Shown here one piece after another: positions 1 through 13,500 of a stretch of 64,000 bases of DNA; the stretch's first letter is position 1; the number at the start of each line of letters is the position of its first letter. This DNA comes from Dicaeum eximium (taxonomy: Eukaryota > Chordata > Aves > Passeriformes > Dicaeidae). The position numbers were made by a program, and so were the translations under genes. The stretch lies in NCBI GenBank assembly GCA_013396995.1, contig VWZP01005794.1, positions 175,685 through 239,684 of the forward strand, read 5' to 3'. Under the pieces are notes generated by a model. It worked only from the letters and a program-made list of their open reading frames with translations, made no database searches and was not told the DNA's origin.

Positions 1-908
1 CCAGAGATACTGTTATTTTCCAATCCACAGATTTTAATGTTTTCCATGTTGTTGAATTGTTAACATAGAGGGTTTTTTCCACTGCAGTTTTTGCTAGGGG
101 CCAAAACTATCTGTGTCTCAGGCAATTCCTAGACAAGGACAAGTGGTAGCTGAGGCTAAGGACAGAACCTACCAGCAGCTTCTTGGGTGCAGCCACTCTT
201 ATTTTAGAGGAAAGAGAGTCCATAGGATTGCAAGGAAGGATTGTGCATGGGACCCTCACTGTAAGTGAATGTTCCTTGGTGAATTTTGTTTGCCTGTGTT
301 GATGTGGCACAGGCCTTTGTGTACAGAAAAGGGATATTGGGGAAGGTTGTGAGTGACCTGTGGGCCTGGGCTGAATAACAACAGGTCTGTCTATGGACTG
401 GGTTTAGAGGTTCTTGCTGTGAAAGTACAAGAATAATGCTGAGTATCCTAAATTCAGGTTCATCCTTTCTGTCTCATTTCCAAGCTGTCACAGCTCTGCT
501 TCTCCATTTTGGTGCTGTTTACTTCCTCCTCTTCCCCTCTTCCTCAGGCTCCTCACTCCTGGTTCACTCCTTGCTGAGGAAGTTTGAGTCTCTACCTCTG
601 AATGTCCCATTGCACTCAATATTGGTGTTCCCTGGAAACAAGATGTACTTTGAACCCAGCTTCTTAGTTTGACTGTTATTACTGAGAGGACACTTTTATT
701 TTTTAGAAACATTTCTGAGTAGTAAGCTGAGCCAACCTTAGTAACCTGAGCAAAGCTTAGCTTCAAATGTTTGGGTCAAGGCAGTAAATTATGTATATTC
801 TTGCCTTCATGCTCACTTTGGACTAGAAAGGCTATTTGAGAAGTTGTATATCTGTGTAGAAAACTTAGTGCCTGGAAGAGCAGGTCCTCTTGGCAATCTT
901 ATACACAC
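1..908. other. unique noncoding sequence, no gene seen
   Basis: No recognisable exon, RNA gene or interspersed repeat was seen here. Short frames near 436-672 on plus and 488-766 on minus overlap each other, have no family resemblance and look like chance frames. The 500-640 stretch is pyrimidine-rich on the plus strand (many ctt/cct runs) but is not a clean repeat. Confidence 0.6.
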
Positions 909-1004
909 ATAATAATAATAACAATAATAATAACAATATTAATAACAATAACTATAATAACAACAACAACAACAATAACAATAGTAATAATAGTAATAAT
1001 AGTA

Positions 1005-1047
<43 letters not shown>
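909..1047. repeat. (AAT)n/(AAC)n compound microsatellite
   Basis: About 139 bases are built from aat and aac triplets, with occasional agt triplets. The last part (about 1003-1047) is a nearly pure (AAT)n run, while the left part is interrupted. An Asn-rich open frame across it is a by-product of the repeat and should not be read as a gene. Confidence 0.95.
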
Positions 1048-1048
<1 letters not shown>

Positions 1049-3234
1049 CCCAGGCTTTGCTCATATATGAGCATTTGAGTCTCTCAAGAAAATTATTAAT
1101 ATATGACCAAGAAGCTCATATGCCCTGAATTCTTTTCCCTTCTTAGTGATCTCACACATATCTGATGTCTTCATGTTTACAAAGCAGTCTTTGTACTTCA
1201 TGTTTAAAAAGGCAAACAAAGCTGACAGTGACTTACTCTATATAGAGTAGGGGCCCTAAAGGCCTTTTTCAATTGGTAACCTTTTTCAGGCCATATTTTC
1301 TGTACTGATCTTTGGCCATTTTCTTCAGTCAAACACTTTTTGTGTTCTTGGCATCTTGGCACAGTGATAGTGCCTCTGCTGGGAATGCTGGGAACGCGGG
1401 ATTTGAAAAGGGCACGGATACTGAATCGTGCGCTTCTTGTATTCTGATGAAAAATATGTACAGTGTCTTACAAGGTGCTCCCAGGAGAATTTTACTTAAA
1501 TGTTAAGAAGACACAGAAGTAATGCACTGGCAGCATCCATGAGAATAGCTGAGGATGAGCTAGCACTACTGGGAATGGCCCAGGTTAGGTCCTGCCACTG
1601 TCCTGCCAAGGCAGGGGTGTCCCATGCCTGAGTGGATGCTGTTGTATGTCCTCCAGAGAGACCAAATTCTGCCAGCCTGTTCTCAGCTTCTGCCAAATTA
1701 ACCTAATTAAAACAGGAATACAGATTTTATACTGGAGCTATACATAGCTACCTCTGTGCTTTAAGGAAAATGGCAAAATTGCATGTAAACAGAAAATTTG
1801 GAGGAACTGAGAAGGCAGTAATTTTTCCATTCATAGATTTGTTGCTGTAACAGGGAAGATTATAACCATGTCACCTAGACTAGTGACATCTGAGTTAGCT
1901 GAACTGGTTTTGTGTGCTCACTGAGCAGCTCTGTGGTGATCTTTTTGACATGGAGGGCAGTGTGGAATATCTCCAAGATCACCTATGACCAGGATTTTTG
2001 ACCTCGAATATAAAACTGTAGAGTTACAGTAAGATACTTTTGTGTGGAGAAAGGACTTGCATACAGCATTTTAGCTTTTTAGTGTATGAACTGTTTCCTC
2101 TTGTTTGCAGTTTATGTAAATGTAGATTACCATTCACAGAAATTCAATTAGGTTATTATTTTTAATTAGGATACAAACAGAAAATAATCTTCTCTAATTT
2201 CTGTCAAACGTCAAAATCTTTCAATTAAATGTTAGTAAGAAACTTTTCTCATTGTCCATAGTAATTATTTTCTACTAAGTGGGAATAGAAGAAAAAGACC
2301 TTATTATTGTCATTTCCGTTAAGGTCCCATAAACATTCTTCATGACGGCACCTTAATTTTGAATATTTCAAGGTGAATGGAAATAATTAAACTTTAATCT
2401 GTCCTGTTGGATACACGACTAAAAGCCATGTAAGGAAAACAGCAAATGCAAATTTCTTTCAGTGAAAAGTTGAAGACTGAAGAAAAAGGCATTTTAATAT
2501 TCTTGCTTTAATATTTTCAATTAATGTAGGTATCTCTTATCATCTGTTTTTTGTGGAGACTTCTGGAGAAGTCCCAATTTTATTACAGCATGGTTTTATA
2601 AAAAAGGGGGAAAAAAAGGCAGCAAACATTATTTATTCCAGTGTTCACAATACTCTGAAAGTAGAAGTAAAAAAAAAGGGGGCAGCCTCTGAGCAAGAGA
2701 GGCTCAAGTTTTACTTTTAGTCATATTAGACCTGTAGCTACTTTACCCCTTTGCACCCATTTGTATGCATCTGGACTGGAGGAAACCTCTGCAAGGAGGT
2801 CTGGATGGGCATCAGTGGTGCAGAAGAAAACATTCTCCTTTATCGAAATGTGGCCCATTGCAAAGTAGAAGCCCCATGGAGAGCAAAGGTACAGTGATGT
2901 TATAATTAGCATAGCTATACTCAGATAAAGTGAACATCCAGCATCAGAAAATTATATATAACTGATTGACCTGAGCATCTTGAAAATCAGGTTGTTAAAT
3001 AAACTTTAGTGACTGGGAATTTGATGTTTAGCTTGTAGTTTCTCCCACCACTCCCACCAGAGGCCAGAAATGTAGATATTTTGCCTGAAAATATCTATTC
3101 TGTCTCTTGTTCCTGAAAGAACAAAAGGTACCCTTCAGTAATATTTGAAGAGCAGTTTGGAAACCTTAGTTCTAAAATTAGGAGAAATTATTTTTCATGC
3201 CTATTAGTTCAAGCAATACTTCCCTTATAAAAAA
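1048..3234. other. AT-rich unique noncoding sequence
   Basis: Nothing recognisable as a gene or a known repeat family was seen. Two A-runs with adjoining G-runs occur near 2600-2620 and 2670-2683. The frames at 1312-1506 (+), 1496-1696 (-) and 2721-2912 (-) are short and show no domain. Confidence 0.6.
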
Positions 3235-4085
3235 AGAATCACAGAATCATTTCAGTTGGAAAAGACCTCTAAGTTCTGATCAAGACGCTTCATGAACCCA
3301 GTGCTGCCAAGTCCACCACTAAACCATGACCCCATGCACCATATCTACACATCTTTTAATGTCTTTGGGGACGGTGATTCCACCACTTCTCTGAGCAGCC
3401 TGCTTCAGTATTTGACAACCCTTTTGGTGAAGAAAGTTTTCTTAAGATCCAATATAAACTTTCCCTATTGCAGCTTGAGGCCATCTCCTCTCATCCTACT
3501 GCTTGTTACTCGGGAGAAGAGATTGACCCCACCTCGCTACACCCTCCTTTCAGTTCTCCAGGCTGAACAATCACAGCTCCCTCAGCTGCTCCTCATCAGA
3601 CTTTTACTCCTGACCCTTCCCTAGCTCCGTTGCCCTTCTCTGGACTCGCTCCAGCCCTTCAATGTCTTTCTCATAGTGAGGGACCCGAAACTGAAGAGGA
3701 TTTGAGATGTGGCCTCAGCAGTGCCGAGTACAGGGGGAAAGCCCCTGCCCAGGTCCTGCTGATTCCTGGTCCTGACAGTATTGCTGATACAGGCCAGGAT
3801 GTCACTGGCCTTCTTGGCCACCTGGCCACATGCTGGCTTGTGTTCAGCTGCTGTCAACCAGCACCCCCAGGTGCTTTTCCGCCAGGAAGCTTTTCAGACG
3901 CTCTGCCCCCAGCCTGCAGCACTGCAGGGGTCACGGTGATCCAAAGGCAGAACATGGCACTTGTTCTGGTTGAACCTCATAAAAGTGGCCTCAGCTCATT
4001 GATCCAGCCTGTCCAGATCCCTCTGCAGAACTTTCTTACTCTCCAGCAGATCAACATTCATGATGACTTCACTGTAGTGGTCTAA
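3235..4085 (-). mobile_element. CR1 LINE, 5'-truncated, 3' end at the left
   Basis: The left edge begins with the reverse complement of the CR1 terminal octamer (agaatcacagaatcat). It continues through the typical avian CR1 3' segment, 'ttggaaaagacctctaag' then 'ccaagtccaccactaaacc', read on the plus strand. The remaining 750 bases match the coding end of CR1 ORF2 on the minus strand. The element stops abruptly near 4085, about 850 bases from its 3' end, which is ordinary 5' truncation of a LINE of roughly 4.5 kb. The 3' segment resembles the subfamilies whose ends read 'aggttggaaaagacc'; I did not resolve the subfamily. It is a copy of a non-LTR retrotransposon and cannot move on its own. 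Confidence 0.95.
3319..4085 (-). pseudogene. CR1 ORF2 C-terminal remnant (reverse transcriptase/endonuclease polyprotein end)
   Basis: This is the decayed coding end of CR1 ORF2, the protein that carries the endonuclease and reverse transcriptase for CR1 retrotransposition. Only the part downstream of the reverse transcriptase domain is present, so no catalytic motif is expected or seen. On the minus strand the segment at about 3621-3857 stays open and contains QVAKKASDILACI, which fits the conserved QVAKKANGILACI-type stretch of avian CR1 ORF2. The reading frame closes at a TAG at 3319-3321 after a Val-Met-Val ending, the usual position just before the short CR1 3' UTR. The rest is split over frames, consistent with frameshifts and stops since insertion. 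It has no start codon of its own and is not a host gene. The ORF2 assignment is strong; the positions of individual frameshifts were not mapped. Confidence 0.85.
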
Positions 4086-7000
4086 GGGGAAGTTACTCAA
4101 TTCTGACACTTCTCAATGATGCAAGAGCTTTAGCAATCACTGTAGAGCTTTCAGCCACCTTTTCCTTGAGCTTTGGAACCTAATACTTTTCTAAACCAGA
4201 AACTGAAAAATCTAATTTGTTTTCTTTAGTTTTGTACAGACAAATGATGATTATCTTGTGTCTAAAGCTCCAGTGCAATGCCATTTCATTCAGGGGTGCT
4301 AGCCACAGTTCCAGTGTCTTTCAGTAAGGAAATGGCTTTTGCAGCTTCCTGAGGAAGGTGATTTAATTCTCAGAGTTAGGGCTAGATGGGCAAGCAGAGT
4401 GTACACACTCAGGACACTGGATAACAAACAGGAAAATAAGCCAATAGAAAGCCCAGTGCACAATCTGAAGGAAGTTGTTGATCACAAAGAGTACTTTATT
4501 AGTAAAAATGGATCAAACTCCTGAGAATACCACTTGGTCATCATGCATTAACTTCCTACAGTATGAAAGAAAGTTGGTGCTGGTTCTGCATGCCTGGTCA
4601 TTGTAGGTCCTTCCAGCCAGAAGGCTCTTCAGAACACCACTAAGCAGTTGCAATTTGCGCTGTATGAAAACCTGTCCCGAAATAAATCATCCCAGAACCA
4701 CCCATTGTAGCACTGAAATTACCCTGATTACCAAATCAGGCACCAGCTTTCACAAATTCCCTACAGGCTGAAATGGATCAAGACATTAGCATGAGCTTGT
4801 GGGCTTAAACTTAGGACATTGAGACAAGAGATATATCACCATCAGGTAAGTTTTCTCCATAACAGAACTATCAGAAGCCTTGCATTTCAGACCATGTTTT
4901 GCACATAGCAAGATGCTAAATATTTTATTTGGTGCACCAACTACCAACAAGATAGATACTTTTAGATATGGTTCTTAGCTTACATATAATTTTGGAGATT
5001 TACTATTCCTACTTTGGACTGAAAGTGCACTTCTCAATGTGTCTCTGCCCCAGCTGTATTCATGAAGTGCTGATTAATAACAGGTTTGTATGTCTATCCA
5101 TAATGCATACTTTCCTAGTCAGACCTCTTCTGTTGCTTCTATATATTTCACCAATAGATGGAGTAGAAAGTGCCATAAATTCTTTAAGATTCATTCAGAT
5201 GATAGTTTAATTGAAAAGCAATTCTGGCCTGGAAGAAGCTATGTAATATGATACCAGCTTTTAAATTTGTAAATAAAATAAAAATACATGCAAGTGTCTT
5301 TACTAAACAAGGCATTTGACAAAAAGATTTCCTTTTGTTGTCTCAGCTATTCTTTGGTGCTCTAGCATTAAAGAAAATTTTTTGGAATATACTATTGTAC
5401 ACAGCTGTTTGGTAGGAGGAAGTGGGGGTGTCTTGACTGAAACACATAAGTTTTGCATGCAAAGAGTACTATTTTTGTTGTACATTAATATTCAGTTTTG
5501 TTAAGGTGGATCGAAAAGAAACAAGTTCTGTGATCAGCAGGTTCTTGACAGTAATCAATTAACTGACAGTGATTTTCATGATTAAATGTTCATGTTTAGT
5601 GTATAGCCTGCACAATTAATTGCAATGTGTACCTCTCAGAGAATAAAATGAAACCAAACATGATACAGGGATTTCTTTTTTTTCCTTTTTCTTTCCATTA
5701 TTATATTTTCATGCTTTGTTATTTCCAAGTCTCCCTATCATGAAATGTGAAATTGGGTTTGTTTGGATTTATCTACTTGGCATTCTTAAGCTTTGTGACA
5801 TAGGAACTATGAGTTTAATGTAAATGTTATTTCATTTCGTGCTTCAGTAATGCAGTCTTCAATCTATAAAAGAACCAGGCTTACAGAACAGAGTTTAGAC
5901 AGCGTGAATAATAAAATATACTTTCTCTTTAGAGATTAAATGAATAACCACTGTCTACTTTAGTAATTGTAACTGTCTTGCTCTTACCTGCTTCTCCTCT
6001 CTCTCTATTCTGTCCAGGAGTGTCTTTCTCCAAGACAGTGATTTGCAGACTTGATTGTTAAATGGTGATCCTATAATGCCTCTGGAATCTGGGCAATGGA
6101 AACAGTCCTAGAAATATTATGACTCAAGCATCTAAGCCAGCTTTTACAGTCTCTCTTCTTCCTCTATTTTTACTATCCTTTCTCTTTTTTCCTGCCCTTT
6201 ATCTCCCAGAATTGAAAACCATCTGGTAAATAAAGGCTTGAAAATTCAATTACAGCAGAAACATTGGTAGATTCTTATTTTTCCTCAAAGTCTGAAAATA
6301 AGGAGAAACTTAAAGAGAAAAAGCTGCCTCTGCCATGGGTGCTCTTCACTATCCCATGCTTAAGGGAGAGGGAGGAGGCTCCTCTCCAACTTCCTCTACC
6401 TCAGAATGAATTCAGTCATAATTACATGACCATATTCAAACAGGTTCAAACCCCCCACCTGGCAAGAGCATTTGGTGATGTAAAGGGATATTTAATGCAG
6501 TGTGCTTCCTTTTTGTTGGAGTGAGGCTGTGACACGTTCCAAGCATCAGAAGAAGCCCCCAGCTGGTGCCATCTCCCTATCTTACCTCATGTGCATGGGC
6601 ACACAAGGCTGGCCAGGGAGCGAGTGCTACGTGAGCCTTGCTGAAGTTAGAAGAGCCGAAGGGTTGACTTGAATTATTGATGGGTGAAGTTCTCCTGCAG
6701 GTTATGCCAACTCTGTGACCCTCTCACCCACCCAGATCTTGTTCTGCTTGTCTCTTGTACCTATCACAGGACATGATGGGGACAGCTGCTGCAAGGGCAG
6801 CATTTCCATGTGCAATTTCTCAGTCTGAGGGTAGGGCAGACCTCTTATCAGGAACTGGGGTGTCTTCTCTAAGCCTGGGGAGGTAGGCTAGCACCATTGG
6901 GCTAGAGAGGTAATTTTGATTCGTGGTTTAGGCAAAAGGACTTCAGTGTCTTCAGGGAAAGGTAAGTCAGAAAATTTTCAAAATTATAATGTACTTTCTA

Positions 7001-9300
7001 ACCTGAACCCCTGCTGTGATAACTTAAAATGCAATAGCACTAATAAGCCATAATTAGCAATGAAGTCCCTTCTCATTGCACCCAAGAATGTGCTGTGAAG
7101 AGTTACGCCTCTTCTCTTCTGAAAGTTGTTGGAGCTCTCCCCCTCTCCCTGTTCTCCTTGAGCAAGAGCCAAGAGTGATGTCTGCCTCCATTGTAAATAA
7201 TAATAGACCTGGTGGGAATTGCCTGAACCAAAAGTTGCCTTCTCTTAAAAAGGGAAATAAGTTTTTACTGAAGTTCCTTTCTCCTGGTAGTTTGGGAAGA
7301 GGCCAGGTTGGTCGTGCTGGTGGTTGCTCACGCTGGTGGCTCATGCTTCAACCTCTTCTGCTGCTTATAGCTTGAGTTTGCTGTTGTTTTGTACATTTTG
7401 CCACTCTCCCAAGTACCTTGTCAGAGATTTTATACCAAGTAGTTTATGTTTGTCCTTTTCACCCAGCCAGATATGTCTCTAAATAAAATACCTGCTCTGA
7501 AAGGAAAGAAAATTGGGAGCTAGAGAACAAGTCAACATTTCAACTAAGCGACAAACTGCAGTCATATGTTTGAGGACAGATTTTAACCCCAGTCTTGAAC
7601 CACAATTCATCTGTATTTTGACATGCTCCTGGCACAGAACAGACAAGGAACATCAAATATGGCTTCTGAAAGAGCTTTAATGCTGGAGCACTTGTGCAAT
7701 CCTCCTGTCTGGGACCTGAGGATCCCAGACTTGTCATAGCTCCTGAGAGCTGGACTTGTCATTTCACAGAACTAACACAGAGTTAAAAGATTTTTCTTAT
7801 GTTATTTTTTCCCTTTAATTCAGAACCACTGAATTGCCAGTTTTCAATTAGATTTTTAAAACAGGGTCTTAAGTGCTTCCTTGATTTTTTTTTTTTAATA
7901 TATAAACTTACTTATTGCTTTCATGGCAAATTTTAACTTCAAAAAAGTCAGTCTGGAATTTTGATATACATTTTGCAGTCAGAATATGAGTAGAATTGCA
8001 GACTTAAAGGCAAAAAATATTGGTAATTATGTTGATTATGAACCCAGGATATCTGTTGCAATTGCCTTGCTTGATCTTTTATATAATGTAGTGCATGTGA
8101 TTTCCTTTAAATAATACTTGTTTGAAATTGACCTTATCTTTTGGGCAGAAAAAGATCTAATTATGAGTTTAAAAATAGAGTAATTTTTATAAGAACTGCC
8201 CCTTTATCACTGTGTTCCTGATGAACATCTGAGTGACATATTTAACAGCAGTTTACTTTAGCACCATTTCAAACCCCCAGTAAAGCATTTTGATAATCTT
8301 ACTACAAGAACATAAAGAATAATTACTGTGTTTAAGGGACTTTATATTAATTAATATTAAATTATTCCTTTTTTCTTAATGTAGTAATTCTGTAATTTTC
8401 AGTCAGATGTTATTATTGTCTTTGTCTTTATATCTTTTTCTGTACTTGGATTTCCTGACAATGGCTTTGTTTGGAGTAAAAAACTTCTAAGAAAAACAGA
8501 GCAAGACACAAATCACTTAGAGAGTTACTGAAAATAATGACAAATTTTATACTAAAAAATTTGAGATCATTAAATTTACCATATAGTATGCAATTGTAGG
8601 CAGAAGACAGACTGCTGGATTATTTGTTGTTGGATTTTTTTTGTTCATTTTTTCCCCTCTATGTGTTAGAGAATTGATACTGTCCAGGATTTCAGTGAAG
8701 CAACACAAATAAAAATTCAGTGTTTTCCAAATAAAGTAGTCTTTAATTGTTTTTTCTCAGGAAGGACTTCTTACACCTCCACATTAATAAGCATTCTTCT
8801 GTGCTTCAACTAACTACCCACTCACTTTCTCTCTTTAAAGGATCATCTATCCCAATTACCATTGAGACTTTTCAGTCTCTCATTAAATTTGGAGCAGTAG
8901 GCAATTTAATCAGGTGGTGATCAGTGTGATATTACAGAACATGACCTTTATAAAGTGTATCTAAAAAATTTGGATATTCTGTGTTACCAAACATATACTT
9001 AGTGTTTAGTTAGTTTACAGTTCTCTTTGGGGAAAAAAAAGTGACTCATAGACAGCACCGGTAAGCATAAAAAAAAAAGTTTTTATATATGTTATTCCTC
9101 TTTAATTTGAAGTGTTTTCTCTTGCGTGTCAAGCAAATATGAATTTCCACCCCCCACTTGGACAAGTTTGAATCAACCCCGGAGCTGATTGAGGATATGG
9201 GACATTGCTACAGCATCATTCTTCAGATGAATGCCACATTCTGCCTTTTTTTCCCTAGTCAGAGTGCCATCTCCCATCGCTTGCAGAGAAGGAACCCTCT
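4086..9300. other. AT-rich unique noncoding sequence
   Basis: No gene or known repeat was recognised. Features seen are homeodomain-type TAAT/ATTA clusters around 5540-5640, pyrimidine-rich tracts near 5985-6020 and 6150-6210, and several A- and T-homopolymers (for example near 7885-7897 and 9069-9079). The frames at 7054-7375 overlap on both strands with no family likeness. Confidence 0.55.
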
Positions 9301-9660
9301 TGCAGATGGAGCTCTTACGTTGTGAGCAGTGACTCAGAGCGTGCCCGTGGGCTGTGGAGCGGAGCTGAGCCCGTGGGAGCTGCAGGAAGCGGAGGGGGTG
9401 CCGCAGCCTCTCCCGGCCTTCCGCACTTCCACAGGGGCCTTTTCTGGAAATCCCTGGAGACTGCGGGTGCTGCTCTGCCAAAAAGTGGCCTTAAACTAGG
9501 GCTGATACGTAGAGTAGGAAATCTGTCGGGCCAAAAGGAATTTCGGTGTAGAAGGGTTTGGAACGGCAGTGTTGAAGCACACTGTTCAGTACGATTGCTG
9601 CCTGTGGGCACCAGGAGTTCGGAAATCAGAGCTGCCCTGATACCAATGAGACACTGAAAA
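9301..9660. other. isolated GC-richer patch, function unknown
   Basis: The core at about 9320-9480 is clearly richer in G, C and CpG than the flanks, which are AT-rich for several kilobases. Frames are open on both strands across it (9322-9657 on plus, 9173-9481 and 9315-9698 on minus). Open frames on both strands are expected where stop codons are rare because of base composition. The translations match no family I know. It could be an old repeat, a regulatory element or an unrecognised exon. Confidence 0.4.
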
Positions 9661-12600
9661 TTTTGTTTGAGTTTAGCAAATTTAGTTGTGCAATACAAGA
9701 TCTAAAGCAACTATCGTTGATTTTTTTTTTCTCCTTGCTCATAAGACTGCAAACGCAGATAGTCCTTAGAAATTCTGTGATTCCAAGCCTTAGATTCAAA
9801 ACCCCAGACCAGCAGTTCAGACATGGCTCTTTTTATGGATAATTCTGAGCAGCTAAAGCTGCCCAGCCATGTGCCATTTGGAAGCTCTACATCTAGATTT
9901 TTCATCACACAAGGTGAATTGCAAGTTAGATAGGTAGGCTTTGACTTCTCAGAGGGTGAATATATTGTTTCTTCTCCTCTAGTACTAAAATAGTTGAACA
10001 GATGCCCTGAGATATAATATCCAGTGTATTTTTGTATCTCTGTTTTAGATATTAACATGCTCTGAGTATCTAAATATCTTTTTTATACTATCTTACATTA
10101 TGTAGTGCAATGTTATTTAGTGCTGCCAGCCAGAGAGGAAGAGATGCCATCCTCTTCTCTGCATGCAGATCTCTGAATTCCTCTAACATAATCCTCATAT
10201 GTTTCTTCAGCTAGGCCCATCTCATACATCTGTATTGGAAGTACAAAAGTGTTTTTGTCAAGGAGTCAGGACTACAAGTACATTTGTGAGGGGTAACTTA
10301 AAGGTGTTATTATTATTGCAGTTGAGTCCTGAATCAATTCCTTCTAGGAAAAGAAGGCCAGTTTAATGAAATCAGAATTAACAAAGGTTCACCAGTTTCT
10401 TCCCTCTGTGGACTAAAGGAATTAACAGAAAAACACTATGCCAAAATTTAGCATCCTGGTTCTACCTTTCATATTTCCCAAATACACATTCAGGAAGAAA
10501 ATTTGTCAGTTGTCTCTAAGCAACGTGCTAGGCAGTGTTGCAGTTTTTCATCTGACTGGAAAATAAATAATTTATTTCACGTAAGTAGTGAGGACACCTA
10601 TGTTGAATGGTGGATTAGTTCATAAAAGGCAGAAGATTTATATCTGATTATTTTGACTCCTCACTATGAGTCTTATCTGGGAATGCTGCTCATAAAAAAC
10701 TCACATTGAAACGGGAAGAAAAAGGTAAGATTAAGAAACAGAATGCTTTTAATATCTTATAGCACGTAAAACTACCAATAAGTCTTTAAAAAAAGATATT
10801 GTGTTCAGTAGAGCAGGTTTTTAGGGGTGTACCTTTATCCTTATTCAGATATGTCAAGTACTGACTGCTTAACACAAGATGAATTGAAGAAAGGTCTGGA
10901 GGGAATTTTACAGATGTCCTAGTCATGAGAAACTTTACAAAAAGCTTGTGAAGCTGCCCACAGATTTGAAGCTGTGAGAAATCTGAAATGCCATGGATGA
11001 CTATGAAGCTACTTAAAATTTCTGAGGTTAATGGACTGCATGGTAGGGATTATGAGCATCACTTGACTGCTCTGCTTTTACAGAACAGACTTTTCCTCTT
11101 CTAATAACATTAATTATGAAGCATATGTATTCTGAGACAACATAATGGATGCTATTGTTCCATTTATGAAAACATTTGATGTTTACCAGGGTTGGTGAGG
11201 GGCAGCATATTGCATAATCCTGCTGTACTTAATTTTCTGTTGTACATAATAAAACACTGTTTTAGCGACACTTTCTTTGCATGCCAGTAGAACATCACTG
11301 TGTTCTTCTTCATATTACATACAGTAAAAAACTATCCTCACTTTTATTATAATCAGGAAATGAAAGTACACCTCATCCTATGCCTTCATTATTTTAAAAA
11401 ATGAGTGATGGCCTTCTTCAGCCTAGTGAGTATTCTTTCCAAAGAAAATCAGTATGATTTTCAATATCTGAAAGTTTCAAATTATTACTTTTTCTCCAAG
11501 AGGTCTCCTGTCTTTTATCACCTGCAGAACTAATTTGGACTAAAGAAAGACATAAGCAAACTTATCAAATATCTGGGATGAACATAAGAGCTGATAGATG
11601 GCAACAGCTACAGATAATTGAGTTCTGCTTTCAAAACAGTCTTACATACTTACATTTTCCCATGCTTTTTCCTCTGGAAAATGTAGATGAGAGCCTTTCA
11701 GTTGGTCCTGGATGTGCAAATACAGCTATGTTAATAAAGACCACTGAAAATTAGTATTTTTCTGTTTCGGTATTTTGTTCTTGTTACCATAAGCAAATGA
11801 AACCAGCATACAAAGACCTCTTTCTCTGACACAAAGCTCTTACATATCAAAAAGCTCTTTCTACAGAATGATGAAATTACATCAAATATTTGTTGCCTCC
11901 ATGAAGAGAGATATTAGTCTATGATTTGAATAATTCCTAGAATTTTACTGGTGTCCCCTCACCCCCATATTATTGATGTGGATTTTGTGGGCTGTCCCCC
12001 ACGTCCACCCCACTCTGAACTGATGGAAATGTTTGGAATTGAGAAAGATTTTTTGGTTACTATAAAGAGAAATTATAGAAATAATTGTATAATTTAGAAT
12101 ATAGTAAAAATTGTGTACACCTCACTGCTTTAGAAACTGAAGATCCCTTTTTCTCAGATGTGTAAATCTTAACAGATTCTATCAGGTTCAAAGCTTAAAT
12201 AAAGTACATATTCTAAAAGTTTTGTCATTTGAGCTGCATTTAGCCATTTCTGAAATCTGTGAATAAAACAATCCCTGCCTCTGCCTTACAAGCAAGGAAG
12301 CACTGATTTGGAGACAAATGCTTGAAGATGTGCTCTACTGTTCATCACTCTGAGGTACTAAATTGCAGAAAGCTCTATAATGTTTCACTCCCTCATGCCC
12401 ATCCCTAACAAACTGTTTTATAGAAGGTTTAAATTATTAATATTGCAACAATAAAGCTCACAGCTGCTACTCAGCTCCTTAGTTGGCTGCTGGATAAAAT
12501 TCTCTCCCCACAGTGGTGGGCACACTAGTAATACATTAACATGTGGGTTCAAAGACAATCCTCACGAAAATGGTGGATATGGAAAAAGTGAAAATCATAG

Positions 12601-13345
12601 CTCAGAAAAAACTTGGAAACTGTTGATGTTAAGTGTGTCTAAAGCACTGCAATTAAGGAAGGACTGCATTGGGTGCTCCTTATGTTGTCAGTGAATGTTT
12701 AGTTTTGGCTTCCTTGGAATGATCTCTCTGCAAAGGAAGAAAACAACCAAAATGCAAGCTTTGTTTCCTGAACTGAGAAGTATCTCTGAACCTTTTATAC
12801 ATACACCTTTTGAAAATGTCATTTTAATCCACAGTTCTAGTTTGGCTTGGACTCAGTCTTCTGTGACACATCTTTAAAGTTGTTTTGCATTAAGAATACA
12901 TATATATTTAGCTTAGTACTGGCTGAAGATTATCCTGTTTCTGGTGGTCTATGCAAGGTGGATCCAGTCCATGAAAAATGCCTTTATAATACAGAGAAAT
13001 CTATCCAGTTTTATTATTTTCAGAAAAATATTGTTTTCTGAGTCCAGTAAGGCTTGTCTTGCCACCTCATCGAAGGGTGACCCCATTAACCCTATGATTT
13101 GGGAAGTATGAACAAAGGCTACTGCTGCAGTGAGTGCTTTTCTGATAAAAGAATGCTAAGAGCCTGCAGAGTGCAGGCTTACAATCCCTTTCATTTTTAT
13201 TGTAAGTAGAAGTGCTCTTTAATGGGGGAAAAAAAAATCCATTTTCAAATGCCATTAGTCCACAGCTGCTGTGATGTCCAGCCCCCAGCTAGACTGGGCA
13301 CCACCCTGCCTGCCCTGGGGTCTGTGCCTGGTGTGCCCAGCACTG
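9661..13345. other. AT-rich unique noncoding sequence
   Basis: No gene or repeat family was recognised. The frame at 9711-10058 on minus (115 codons) has no domain and starts in a T-run. Both 11.9-12.0 kb and 12.4-12.5 kb contain short pyrimidine-rich tracts only. Confidence 0.55.
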
Positions 13346-13500
13346 TGGAATGGAATGGAATGGAGCAGAGGAATAAATTATTTTAATTGGTAGGGACCTC
13401 CAGTGATCACTTAGTCCAACTGTGTGACCAATTCAGGGCTGACCAAAAATTAAAGGAGTTATTAAACATAGCCTTGTTACTAAGGGCCTGTGTATTTACA
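13346..13500 (-). mobile_element. CR1 LINE 3' end fragment, old
   Basis: A tandem ggaat run at 13346-13364 fits a CR1 3' tail read in reverse. It is followed by 'tagggacctccagtgatc' and 'ttagtccaactg', the standard reverse-complement CR1 3' motif. The next part, 'gaccaattcagggctgacc' followed by an aaaattaaag stretch, resembles the CR1-X type of 3' region. Similarity fades by about 13500, so the right edge is approximate. The copy is diverged and short. Confidence 0.85.

Noticed and set aside
890..1078. Asn-rich 62-codon frame
   Set aside because: It is the translation of the AAT/AAC repeat.
3630..4085. 151-codon plus-strand frame
   Set aside because: It is antisense to the CR1 ORF2 remnant, which explains the region.
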